From Strix aluco (Eukaryota; Chordata; Aves; Strigiformes; Strigidae): DNA of 64,000 bases. This document shows, piece by piece, positions 1 to 11,300 of this stretch. The stretch spans positions 4,527,985 through 4,591,984 of the forward strand of contig NC_133940.1 in NCBI RefSeq assembly GCF_031877795.1, in the 5' to 3' direction. The number at the start of each line of letters is the position of its first letter. Position 1 is the first letter of the stretch. A program made the translations under genes and the position numbers. The notes beneath the pieces are model-generated. The model did no database searches, had not been told where the DNA came from, and saw only the letters and a program-made list of their open reading frames with translations.

Positions 1-561
1 GCCATCTTCAGTTTTTCAGATGAGCTCTTGCTAGAGCAGAGATTGTTCAGAACATCAGGTGACTTTGCGAGTGCAGAGCCCCAGCGCTGGTGAGGATGTG
101 ACTGGGAAGGAGAGGGCCAGCAACAGCTTTCAGTCCTGGATCTTTCCATGTAGGAGCAGTCACTGAAGATTTTCAGTTTCAGAACTGAGGTCTCACTAGA
201 ACAGTGCTCAGAACATCAGGTGGCTAAGCAAGCACGGAGCCCTGGTGTTATTCGGGCTGCCAAGGGAAGGCAAGGACCAGCAACATCATTTAGCCCAGGC
301 CACTGGCACTGGTTGAATCCATGGTTCAGCTGCATCACCCGTCACTGGGGTCTGAGTAGTCCCAGTGCCTGTCGCTGGGGTCTGAGTGACTGCAGTTCCT
401 GGCACAGGATTTTGAGTAGCCGCAGTGCTTGTCACAGGGGTTGGAGTAGCTGCACAATGCTCAGCATGCTTCTCATAGAAAATCCCATACTGGATCCAAA
501 ACATAGCACAATTCTCGCTACTAAGAAGAAAAATTAGCTCTATCCTAGCCAAAACCAGGAC
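1..561 (-). mobile_element. ERV-L fossil fragment, minus orientation
   Basis: A broken avian ERV-L remnant. Read on the minus strand, the edge near 561 starts with an LTR beginning (TGTCCTGGTTTTGG). This passes after only about 100 bp into the gag-leader region, with its short Thr/Pro/Ala-rich repeats (about 30-bp units, 330-470). The same repeat region occurs in the opposite orientation near 4,960-5,110, which supports the family call. Bases 1-220 are less clear and may be more of the same element. It is a fossil with several breaks and no other domain visible. Confidence 0.6.
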
Positions 562-564
562 AGT

Positions 565-1200
565 GTGGTGTCATAGGTGGCTGAGTAGGTGATGTGGCAG
601 GAGCTGGGCCTGACTTGTACGGCGACTCCTGATGTCACTGGATTCTAAGTAGCTGATTGGGTCTGAAGGAATACTTGCCTTTTGCAGGTGCTCGTGATGT
701 CAACGGTGGCTCTGCAGCTATTAGAGCAAAAGCATGCTGCTGGCCTGGGCAGTGCTTGTGATGTCACAGGTAGCTGAGTAGGTCTTAGGGCAGGAGCAGG
801 CCCATGAAGACGCATGTGATGTCACCGGTGGCTCGGTAGCAGTTGCAGCAGGAGCATGCAGCTGGCTTGTCGTGATGTCACATGTGCCTGAGTAGGTCAT
901 AGGGCCGGAGTAGGCACCTTGCTTCTGCAGCTACCTATGACCTAACTGATGGCTGATTAGGGGATAGGACAGCAGCGTGCCCCGATGTATTCCTGTTCTT
1001 GTTGGCTGAGGAGCCAGTCAGTGCAGAGCAGGACCCCAGCATGTGCAGCTTCTTGTGATGTCGTAGGTGGCTGAGTAGGTCATGGGGCAGGATTACACAG
1101 CTGGCTTTTGCAGCTGGTTGTGACGTCACTTGTAGCTGCGTAGGTGTTAGGGCAGGAGCAGGCACTGGCTTGTGCGGCTGCTTGTGATGTCCTACACAGG
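565..1200. repeat. Diverged ~64-bp minisatellite with TGATGTCA cores
   Basis: A degenerate tandem array. The core GATGTCAC or a close variant begins at 631, 696, 760, 818, 874, 1057, 1122 and 1186, so the usual step is 56-65 bp. Each unit also carries versions of GGTGGCTGAGTAGGTCATAG and GGGCAGGAGCAGGC. The TGATGTCA/TGACGTCA core resembles a CRE site, but I infer no regulatory role. No gene is visible in this stretch. Confidence 0.7.
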
Positions 1201-1339
1201 ACACGTCATGTGGGTGGGCAGGGCTATGCTAATGAGCACTGCATGGCATCCTGGGAGGGGCAAGGATATGCTAATGAGGGTAGGTGAGCACCAGGCAGTG
1301 GTGGGCAGGGAGGGATATGTTAATGAGCTCCAAAGGTTA

Positions 1340-1487
1340 CCATGAGCCCCTCACGGCCCCTATAAAGCCCCTACAGCCCCATAGAGCACCCCCAGCCCTA
1401 TAGAGCTCCCCTGGCCCCACAGGGACTCCCTTCAGCCCTATAGAGCCCCACCAGAATCCATAGAGGCCCCCTGACCCTATAGACCCC
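1340..1487. repeat. GC-rich CCCTATAG minisatellite, left part
   Basis: Short units of about 17-21 bp built on CCCC(T/A)GGCCCCATAGAG. The array is interrupted by a solo LTR and resumes at 2,284. Frames through it look open only because the repeat lacks stops, so no coding is inferred. Confidence 0.75.
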
Positions 1488-2283
1488 TGTCACGTCCCGC
1501 TCAGACGAGGGAGACAAGTGACTCAGATTCGCAAATCCCCAATGGAGCAGACAACAAGTCTTCAAGTCCAAACATTTATTAACTACTCACAATGTACTAA
1601 TTGAACACACGATAGTTGGCTAAGTATATAGCAAGTTGTGGCAAGCAATACAATATGCCTTGCATTTCTTAATAGGAAAGGGAAAAGAGGGAGATAGAGG
1701 GAATGGGGAAATACAGATCACCAGTCTGGATTTCTGCGCTGATCCTGCCGGCGAGGGTTCCAAGAGGCACAGGAGGCAGCCGGCTTTTTCACTGGCATCC
1801 GTCTTCTTCGCTTCACTGCACTCTCTTGGCCCACCCCCCTCTTGATTTATACCCGCTTTCCTTGGGTCCGTCCCCTAGGCCGACCCACATACCTACGTGT
1901 CCCATGTACGGGGAGGGGTGAGGTGTTTCATGGGATGATGTAATTAGCATGATCATGTTAGCCCTCGTTAGCATATTGAGGGGTGTTAACTTTAATATGC
2001 ATTTCGTGGATAATGAAGCAAAGGTCACTCACCGGACAGATGGCCCTTGAAGTTTGTCCAGGTGCACCAGAGCAGAGCTGTCCTGTCTCCACAGGGCTCC
2101 CTCCTCCAGCCCCATCTTGTGTTATTGGGGCAGCCTTATCAGCTTCGACCTCCACAGAATGCACCCTGTGACTCAGAGTTTTGTCTTGCGAGTGTTTGAG
2201 GCATTTCTTCGATCAGCCTCAACTTTTGCTTTCTCAGACTGTTTTTCTTAGTTTCTCGCAGGCCTGGTTTCTCGTCTCTCATA
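1488..2283 (-). mobile_element. Solo LTR inserted in minisatellite, TSD ACCCC
   Basis: A segment of about 796 bp similar along its whole length to the LTR at 6,599-7,432. It is flanked by the 5-bp direct repeat ACCCC (1,483-1,487 and 2,284-2,288). The poly(A) signal reads on the minus strand (AATAAA opposite TTTATT near 1,567), so the LTR lies in minus orientation. No internal region is attached. It is an avian ERV fossil; a 5-bp duplication fits class I or ERV-L-type integration. Confidence 0.75.
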
Positions 2284-2640
2284 ACCCCCCATGGCTTCTA
2301 TAGACTTCCCTGGCCCAATAGTGCCTCCTCAGCCCTATAAGGACTCCCCCTCCCAGGCCCCATAGGGACCTCACAACCCTAGAGCATCCCTCTGACCCCA
2401 CAGAGACCCCCTCCAGTCCTACAGACTCCCCCTCAGACCCCATAGAGCCCCCATGGCTTCGCTCCGTACACCCCCCTGGCCCTATAGAGACCCCTGGCCC
2501 CATAGGAACCCCTGGCCCTATAGAACCCCTGGCATTATAAACCCCCCCAGCCCCATTGACACCCCTGCCAGCCCCATAGGAGCCCCCTGGCCCTACAGGG
2601 ACCCCTCCAGCCAGATAGAGACCCCACAGACACCTCCTTT
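2284..2640. repeat. GC-rich CCCTATAG minisatellite, right part
   Basis: Continuation of the 17-21-bp array after the solo LTR, with repeated CCCCTGGCCCTATAGA and CCCCATAGGAG variants. It ends at the AT-richer sequence near 2,640. Confidence 0.75.
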
Positions 2641-3010
2641 AATATCCATTTTATTTGGGGAGGGGACCCAGGTGTCCAGGGCGGGGGGACCCAGGTATCT
2701 GGGGCAGCCCAGGAGTGTTCCAGGCACACCACTTTGGGAGGGGCCCCAGGTGTCCATAGGGGGACCCAGGCATGCGCGGGGGTCAGTGGTCAGTGCGCAG
2801 GTGGGTGGTGAGGGGCTCGTGCTGGACAGTCTGGTGCAGCATCCTTGCTGCACTGGAAACAGGCTCTGCCAGCACCGACGGCAGGGTGGGCAGCACCCAT
2901 GGCTGCACCCCCCGGTGAGGCATGTGCCAAAATCCCCACCACAAACCCAACGTAACAAGCCAGGTCCTGCTGCTGCTCTATCACCTACTCTGCTACCTAT
3001 GACATCACAT
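2641..3010 (-). other. Unassigned stretch resembling a minus-strand 3' gene end
   Basis: Read on the minus strand, a polypyrimidine tract with CAG is followed by a short open run, a stop, and then an AATAAA near 2,655 next to repeated GGACACCTGGG motifs. This looks like a terminal exon with 3' UTR, but no protein family is recognisable and no upstream exon can be linked. The + strand frame through here is not convincing. Confidence 0.2.
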
Positions 3011-3676
3011 TGTCCTGGTTTTGCCAGGGATGGAGCTAGTTTTTCTTCTTAGTAGCTAGAAATCATGCTGTGTTTTGGATTCAGTATGGGATTTGTTATG
3101 AGTAGAATGTTGGTAATATACTGATGTTTTTAGTTGTTGCTAAGAAATGAAGGACATTTCAACGTCCCATGTTTTGCTAGTGCACAGGTACACAAGAAGT
3201 TGGGAGGGAGCACAACCAGAGCAACAGACCCAAACCAGCTAATGGAATATTCCGTATCATACAATGTCGTACTCAGTATATAGGTGAGGACTGGCCAGGA
3301 AGTTGGGGGGGTCTCTTCCAGGACTGTGGTCTGGGGATCTTCTCTCCTCTGGGATTGCTGGACATGAACAGGCTGGGCACCAGTAGTTAGGTGGTGAGCA
3401 GTTGCATTGTGCATTACTCATTTGTATATTCTATTACTGTTATCATTTTTATTTTATTTTATTTTATTTATTAAACTGTTTTTATCTCAACCTACAAGTC
3501 TCCTTACCTTTAACCCCTCCAATTGTCTCCCCCATCCCCCAGGGCAGGGGAGGGTGAGTGAGCAGCTGCATGGTGTTTGGTTGCCAACTGGGTTCCAACC
3601 ACAGCGGTCCTTGTTGGCATCCAATATGGGGTTGAGATAACAACAGATCTGATTGGAGTGTGTTGGAACAAATATG

Positions 3677-4470
3677 TGTCGTGGTTTAGGCCCAGCTGGC
3701 AACAAAAGCACCATGCAGCCAGTCGCTCACTCATCCCTGTCCCCAGAGGGATGGGGAGGAGAATCGGAAGGAATTGGGGTTGTTTAGTCTGGAGAAGAGG
3801 AGGCTGAGGGGAGACCTCATCGCCCTCTACAACTCCCTGAAAGGAGGGTGCAGAGAGGGGGGATGAGTCTCTTGAACCAAGTAAAAAGCGCCAGGACAAG
3901 AGGGAATGGCCTCAAGCTGCGCCAGGGCAGGGTCAGACTGGCTCTTAGGAAGGATTTCTTTGCAGAAGGGACTGTTGGGCGTTGGAATGGGCTGCCCAGG
4001 GCAGGGGGGGGTTGAAGAGTCGGGTTGACCCAGCGCTGAGGGATCTGGTGGAGTTGGGAACGGTCGGGGTGAGGTTCATGGCTGGACTGGAGGAGCTTCA
4101 AGGGCTTTTCCAACCTAGGGGATTCTGGGATTCTGTGAAAACAAAGAAGTAAAACTTCATGGGTTGAGATAAGGACAGTTTAATAGAACATGACAAGAAG
4201 AGAAGAAAACTATAACAGCAACAACACTAATAAAACAAATATATCAAGTGATGCACAATGCAATTGCTCGACACCTGGCACCCCATGCTCAGCCCCTTTC
4301 CCAGCCGTGATCACCCCCCCCAACTCCCAGCCAGTTGCCCCAGTTATATACTGGGTATGACATCAGCATGGTGATGAATATCCCCTTGGCTAGTTCAGGT
4401 CACCTGTCCTGGCTGTGCCTCAGCCCAGCTTCTTGTGAAAATTAACCATATCCTTGCTGAACCCAGGACA
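3677..4470 (-). mobile_element. Solo LTR inside the ERV-L, itself split by a CR1
   Basis: An LTR of the same broad family as the one at 3,011 but in reverse orientation: TGTCGTGGTTTAGG at the left edge and CCAGGACA at the right. The flanks ATATG (left) and ATTTG (right) look like a slightly decayed 5-bp target duplication. A CR1 piece occupies 3,771-4,137, which makes this a three-level nest (ERV-L, then LTR, then CR1). Confidence 0.65.
3771..4137 (+). mobile_element. CR1 LINE 3' end
   Basis: 5'-truncated CR1 non-LTR retrotransposon. It begins in the end of ORF2 (TTTAGTCTGGAGAAGAGGAGG), runs through the family's characteristic 3' region (GGGAATGGCCTCAAGCTGCG) and ends with the CR1 terminal repeat form GATTCTGGGATTCTGTG. 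It is closely similar to the copies at 12,201, 14,870 and 44,085. It lies inside an LTR. Confidence 0.85.
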
Positions 4471-5113
4471 ATTTGTTATAAGCATTCATTGCGTTGGTTT
4501 AATAGTCACTGGTGGCAATGTTGATTCTTTGGCTCTCAGGGTTGGTGTGCTTGTTCTTAAAGTGTGTTATGTAAGACTTTATGTGCAGCTCCCTGTTGTG
4601 CTGTGTATCACCTGTGGGAACTGGACTAAAGTTATCGTGGTGGTGTACTGTGTAACACTGGCTTATGATATGATAGAAGAACTAATCCAGTATTTGTACT
4701 CAGCAGTGCTGTCACCTCTGTACTGCAGGAACCATCTACTGGAAACTATTAAGACTTACACCCTTTACCTTTTCTCCACAGAGAGCCACCCTGTGAAGGA
4801 GACATCTTCCCAGATCTTCCCCTTCTCTGCAAGGCTAATTACAATAGCCTTTGAAAAACTGAAAAATTTTTAATATCCTTGAGATGGTGAAACCAGCACA
4901 GTCCTATTGCTAGTAACCTTGAATGTGGTTCAGGTCCTGTTTAGGGTTAAACATCAGTGCAGATGAGAGTGTTGTGCAGCTACTCCAACTGCTGTGACAA
5001 GCACTGTGGCTACTCAAAGCCCCGCGAAAGGTACTGCGGCTACTCAGACCCCAGAGACAGTCACTGTGACTTAACTGAGACCCAGGGATGGGTGATGCAG
5101 CTGAACCAGGGAT

Positions 5114-5905
5114 TGCATTGCTGGGGCCTGAATAACAGGCCCTGAAACAAAGTTGACCTCTAGATGAACCTCACAACCAAATGTTATCCATTATTAGTAT
5201 CTGCTAATTAGTAAAATCTGTATTACCATTAGCATTTATTAATTAGTATCTGATCATTAACGAAGTATGTGTGCTCACTAGCGAAGAATCAGCAGTGAGG
5301 ATGAAATGCTGAGAGAATGTACCCAACTTCCCTTGTTCAGCCTTGTTCAGGCTGAGAACCCAAGTGTTTGGCCTTGTTAGAAACTCCCTCGGTTCTCCCC
5401 TGAGCCCTGGCCAGGCTTTGGGTGGAATCCAACAGGAGGATGAAACCAGATGTTTCTGCTCAAAACAAAGGTGCCAGCTATTCTGGGTGGCTGATTTTTG
5501 GTCCCTAAGGCTGGACCCGCTCACAGCGACTTTGGGTGCCTCAGCTACGGGTGGACACACCGCGTAGGATTTCCCGCTCGCCGGGACAGGCTCAACAAAT
5601 CCTCGCTGCACCCGGGGCTGCCCAGCGCCTGCGGGGCTGGGTGGTGGGAACGGGTGTGAGTGGGGATGGATCTTCCTTAATCACTATCCTCCCCATCATG
5701 TAGTAATGATGAGGTGCATTACCTTGCTTATTCTTATTTCCTATAATTAACTGTATGTAGTAATAATTAAGTGTAGTATTCTGTATTTTTCTTATTGCTT
5801 ATTTTCTGTATTACTTGGTTATATCCTTTAATTATCAACAGTAAAATAAGCCTACTCTTTCACTCTGGTGTCTGAGTTTAATTGGCATCCTCAATCAGCA
5901 GAACA
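5114..5905 (+). mobile_element. Solo LTR inside ERV-L gag region, TSD GGGAT
   Basis: A 792-bp segment starting TGCATTGC and ending AGAACA, flanked by the exact 5-bp repeat GGGAT (5,109-5,113 and 5,906-5,910). It interrupts the ERV-L gag-like region: related sequence resumes directly after it. It has an AT-rich right half and ends in an LTR-like TCTGGTGTCTGAGTTTAATTGG segment. The orientation is inferred from the AT-rich right end and is less certain. It is a fossil. Confidence 0.65.
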
Positions 5906-6598
5906 GGGATTCAACCAGTGCCAGTATCAGTTGCCCCACACAGAAGCAGAAATGGACACAAAAGTCATCACATTTAGAAAGGGATGAATAGGCTTCTCCT
6001 AGGAAGAAAGAGGAGGAAGAGGAAGATGAGATGGTAATCACCACCACCTGATCTCTATCCCTGAGTGAGCTGTGGGATACACGAAAAGATTTCAGTCATC
6101 ACCAAGGTGAGAACGTCGTCACTTGGCTGCTCAGATCTGGGATAACAGGGCCAGTAGCTTGGATTTAGAGGGTGAAGAAGCCAGGCAGCTGGTTCCTTGC
6201 TAAGGAAGGGGGCGTTGATAAAGTGATTGGAAAAGGGGCACAAGCCTGTGGCCTCTGGAGGTGGCTCTTGTCAGGTGTGAGGGAAAGATACACCTTCGAG
6301 GAAGAGATTGTATGTAATGCAGGCAAATGGGCCGACACAGTATCCAGTACCTGAGGAAACTAGCTCTGCTCGAGCTGATTTATTTCCACCCGAAAAACAC
6401 ACAGTTACCACATAAACCCGATGAGGTCCAGCGCTCACAACCCATATGGTGGAAGGTTGTACAGAGTGCACCATCACCGTATGCCAACTCACTAACAGTG
6501 GACTATCATGGCCTGAATGAAGTCACGCCACTGCTGAGTGCTGCCGTGCTCGAACTTCAATACGCACTGGAGTCAACGGCAGCAAAGTACACCATGAT

Positions 6599-7432
6599 TG
6601 CCATGTCCCGCTCAGATGAGGGAGACAAGGGACTCAGATTCATAAATCCCCAGTGGAGCCGACAACGGTGAGACAAGTCTCAAAGTCCAAACATTTATTA
6701 ACTTCCCTAATTGGATACATGATAATTGGCTGAGTATATAACGAGTTGTGGCAAGCAACACAGTATGCCTTGCATTGCTTAATGGTGTGAAGAAAAACAG
6801 GAAAAAGAGGGAGATAGGATAGAGAAATAGAGATCACCAGCCCGGGTTCCTGCGTTGGTCCCATCCGAGTTCGTCAGGGATGCATCTGTCTTCTTCACTT
6901 CTCAATGTCTTCCTCTTTCTTTTCCTCTTCACTCCTCACACACACCACCCCACCACCCCCCCCTCAATATATACCCACTTGCCTTGGGTCCGTCCCCCAG
7001 GTCAACCCACATACCTACGTATCTCATGTATGGGGAGGGGCAAGGTGCTTCATGGGATGATGTAATGAGCATGATCTGTTAATCTTTATTAGCATATTTG
7101 GGGGTGTCAACTTTAATATGCATTTTGTGGATAATGAAGCAAAGGTCATTCACCGGATAGGAACTTTACAAGATGCCCCAGAGCAGAACAGTCCTGCCTT
7201 CACAGGGCTCCCCCCTCCAGCCCATCCTGTGCTATCCAGGCAGCCTGATCAGCTCCAAACTCCACACTGTCCACCCCGTGACTATAGTTTCGCTACTTGC
7301 GAGTGTTTGAGACATTTCTCGGCTCGGAGGGCCTCCACTCCCCCCCATCCCTTATCTCTCTCAGGCTGTTTTTTTCTCACAGGCCTGTTTCTCTCAGGCC
7401 CTGTTTTGGGGAGTTAGAGTTCGTCTCTCACA
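6599..7432 (-). mobile_element. Solo LTR inside ERV-L RT region, TSD ATGAT
   Basis: An 834-bp LTR bounded TG...CA, with exact 5-bp target duplication ATGAT (6,594-6,598 and 7,433-7,437). It sits in the RT-like region of the surrounding ERV-L. It is closely related to the solo LTR at 1,488-2,283. The poly(A) signal is read on the minus strand near 6,698. No internal sequence remains, as expected after recombination between two LTRs. Confidence 0.8.
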
Positions 7433-8349
7433 ATGATTGATATCACTGATGCATTTTTCTCAACCCTCTGGCAGCAGAGTACAGGCCACAGTTTGCTTTC
7501 AGTTGGAGGGGTGTCCAATACCCCTGGAATCGCCTGCCCCAGGGGTGGACACACAGACCCACCATTTACCATGGACTGATCCAGACTGCCCTGGAAAAGA
7601 GTGGAGCTCTGGAACACCTGCAGTACATTGATGACACCACCACATGGGTCAACACAGCAGAAGTTTTTGAGAAAGGGGAGAAAAATAATCCAAATCCTTC
7701 TGAAAGCTGGTTTTGCCATAAAACAAAGTAAGGTCAAGGAACCTGCACAGGAGATCTGGTTTTTAGGAATGAAATGGCAAGATGGACATCATCAGATCCC
7801 AATGGATGTGACCAACCAAATAAGAGCTATGTCTCCACCGACCAGTAAAAAGGAAAGACAAGCTTTCTTAGATGTTGTAGGATTTTGGAGAATGCATTTT
7901 TCCAAATTACAGTCTGATTGTCAGCCCTCTCTATCAAGTGACCTGGAAGAAAAACAATTTTAAATGAGGCTCTGAGCAGCAACAAGCCTTTGAACAAATT
8001 CAACAGGACATTGGTCATGCAGTAGCCCTTGGGACAGCCCAGACAGTACGAGATGTTAAAAATGTGCTCTGCACCACCGCCAGGGAGAACGGCCCTCCCT
8101 GGGGTCTCTGGCAGAGAGCACCAGGGGAGACCCGAGGTCAACCCCTGGGGTTTTGGAGTTGGAGACACAGAGGATCCAAGGCCCACTAAACTACAATTAA
8201 GACAGAGATATTGGCAGCTTATGAAGGAGTTCGACCTGCCTCAGAAGTGGTTGGCACTGAATACAGCTCCTCTTAGCACCCCGACTGCCAGTACTGGGCT
8301 GGATGTTCCAAGGGAAGGTCCCCTCTGCACATAATGCGAGTGATGCTGC

Positions 8350-11300
8350 GTGCTACCTCATTCTTTCCATAGCATACCCGTTGCATGACACACTCCAAAA
8401 GCGTATTTAGAGTCAGTACAGATAGTTATCCATTCATTATGTCCTACCCAGGCTGCTCTAATGCAGTTAATTCAGCCCCTTGGACACTCACCAAGAGTTG
8501 TAGAAGTTCTGTTTCAAGTACTTCTATAATTCTCTACCACTCCATTCATGTAGTATGAAGTTTCACTGGTGAAAAGGGTTAAATCAGAGTTCTCTAGAGG
8601 CTGATCTTGCAGATCTTCCTGTAGGCAGCTGGAGTGGAACACTACCTTAGCACAATCATGATGCAGCCCACTGATAGAGGGAGCAGGCATTAAAGTTGCT
8701 GGATTCAAACCATCCCATCTTTTTAAAGTCATATTATCCACATTTAAATAGTTAGTTCTTAACAGCGTGGGGACATGCTTGTGTAGCGTGTTGTTTAAGA
8801 ATCGGTTCTACTTCATGCAGCACACACACGGTTGTTGGGTGACCCAGGACTAACGGTCTGCTTCTTTCCACCACAGCCGCTGTTGCTGTCACCGCTCGAA
8901 CACAGAAATTATTCCCCACCGCTGCAAGATCCGGCTGAGCTGAGTGAGAAGCCACAGGGCGGCGCTGCGGACCTAGTTTTTGAGTAAGGACCTGCTGCCT
9001 ACTCCTTTGTTCTCAGGCACAAACAGTTCAAAGGACTTGGGCTAATCTCACAATCCTAATGCTGGAGCAGAAGCTAAAGCTCCTTTCATAGCTTGGAAAG
9101 CCTTTTCTCTCTCTGGACCCCACCGTACAGGCTCCACTTCCTCTGCCTTGGTAGCTTCTCTCCATGGTTTGCTTGGCTCCCCTAGCCCCGGTATCCAGGG
9201 TCTGCAGTATCCTACTGCACCTAAAAATCCTCACAATTGGTTACCGGTCGAGGTATTTCTACAATAGCCTGGACCCGTTCTGGGTCTACGAATATTTGTT
9301 CTTCCTTTAATATAAATCCTAAATATTTTACGAAGCCTTCTTGTGCCAGCTACAGGAGGCACTGTGCTTGCATTCTCTCATCCCGCTGGGGGACTTTTAA
9401 CAACTCCGACATCTGCTGGAAAAGTAGCATGATGAGCTATAGGCAACCAAGACAACCCCTGAGTGCATCAAGGATGACTTCTTAAGCCAGGTAATAGCCC
9501 TACCAGAGGGGATTACTGGACCTGTTGGTCACCAACACAAGTGAGCTAATCAGAGACATCAAGATTGGAGGTAGCCTGGGCTGCAGTGATCATGCACTGG
9601 TGGATGATCACAGTCCTGAGGGATACTGAACAGGCAAAGATTAAAGTCAGGACCCTGAATTTTAGGAAGGCAAACTTCCTCCTAGAAGCTATGCCAGGGC
9701 ACATGGAGGACAGGGAGATGATTCGACACAGCCAGCATGGCTTCACCGAGGGCAAGTCTTGCCTGCCCAACCTCGTGGCCTTCTGTGATGGGGTGACTAC
9801 CTCAGTGGCCAAGGGGATTGCTGCAGATGTCATCTAGCTGGACTTCAGTAAGGCCTTTGACAAGGTCCCCCACAACATCCTTCTCTCTAAACTGGAGAGA
9901 TACGGATTTGATGGGTGGGCTGTTCGGTGGATCAGGAATTGGTTGGATGGTCGCATCCAGAGAGTACTGTGTCCAGCTCTGGAGTCCTCAGCCCAAGAAG
10001 GACACAGACCTGTTGGAGCAGGTCCAGAGGAGGCCATGTAGATGATCAGGGGGCTGGAACACCTCTCCTAGGAGGAAAGGCTGAGAGAGTTGGAGTTGTT
10101 TAGCCTGGGGAAGAGAAGGCTCTGGGGAGACCTTATTGCAACTTTTCAATACTTAAAAATAAGTAAGATGGGAACAGACTTTTTAGTAGGGCCTGTAATA
10201 ACAAAGCGTAATGGTTTTAAACTAGAAGGAGGTAGATTCAGACTAGATATAAGGAAGAAAATTTTTACAATGAGGGTGGTGAAACACTGGAACAGGTTGC
10301 CCAGGGAGATGGTAGAAGCCCCATCCCTGGAAACATTCAAGGTCAGGTTGCACAGGGCTCTGAGCAACCTGATCGAGTTGAAGATGTCCCTGCTCATGGC
10401 AGGGGGGTTGGACTAGCTGACCTTTAATGGTCCCTTCTGAACAGTAGGATTGTGTTCTATGATTCTACTTCCTGCTGACCCATTTAGAAGATGCATGGTG
10501 AACTTTTTCTGCTAAAGCAGACAAATAGTATCTTTCAAGTAATCTTCTCTTGTTGGCAAGTAACAAATGATATCGTACAAGTATAGAACTGCCAGGTAAT
10601 ATAATATCTTTCAAGTCATCTTTAAGCAAACAGGATAATATCCTAGGATACCCCCTGCTTGGGGCAAGCAGGTCCACGTTAGTTGTTGGCCTTTTCATGT
10701 AAATGTGAACAGATGCTGATTGTCTTCTGGTACGGGAAGAATGCAGCTGTTAAATCAATTACAGTATTTTGCCCGATGTGGAATTTGTAATAATATGGTT
10801 GATGAGTCCAGAACCACCAGATGAGGTACAATCACATGTTGATTTATTGCTCTGAGATCCTGTACAAACTAATATTCTGGATCCCCTTCTTTATCTAATC
10901 TATTTTTGCTTACAAGTAAAATAGAGCTATCACATGGGGAATTGCATGATCATAAAATCCCTTTCTCCAAATATTGGTAGATTTCTTTCTGAATACTTTT
11001 TTCCGCTTCCTTGGGAATCTGATACTGCTGGATACAGGCTCTCCTTCTTTTGTTTTTATAGAGACTGGTTGTGCCAATTTCAGTAAATCCACATCCATTC
11101 TGGAGAAGCTCCATAATTTTGAAGGTACTTTGGTAAGTTCAGGTGGTACTCCAGGAATTTTGGGTGAGTTCTCAGCAGTGACACAGACCCCTGCTACTCT
11201 AAGTTCTACCCCTTCTGGGGACAGACAGATCTGAGCATTTAGAGCTCATAGTAGGTCTCATCCCAACAAACATAGGTGAATCTTCAGCGACGACACATCT

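Larger units (their letters stand above)
3011..8340 (+). mobile_element. ERV-L fossil with gag-like and RT parts, split by three LTRs
   Basis: A broken avian ERV-L provirus in + orientation. Parts seen in order are: a 5' LTR (about 3,011-3,603, TGTCCTGG...ACCACA); a primer-binding-site-like stretch just inside it (about 3,615-3,631) resembling a tRNA-Lys type; a leader and gag start (about 4,471-5,113); more gag-like sequence (about 5,911-6,480); and reverse-transcriptase-like sequence (about 6,490-6,598 and 7,433-8,330). Gag and pol are shortened internally and there are many breaks. Solo LTRs sit at 3,677-4,470, 5,114-5,905 and 6,599-7,432. No 3' LTR was recognised. It must be older than all three insertions. 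Confidence 0.75.

Noticed and set aside
286-552. 88-codon minus-strand frame with Thr/Pro repeats
   Set aside because: Part of an ERV-L fossil, not a host gene.
565-1200. CRISPR-like array
   Set aside because: Units are degenerate tandem repeats without constant repeats and unique spacers, and the genome is vertebrate.
2453-3052. 199-codon + strand Pro-rich open frame
   Set aside because: It is created by the CCCTATAG minisatellite and does not look like a protein outside the repeat.
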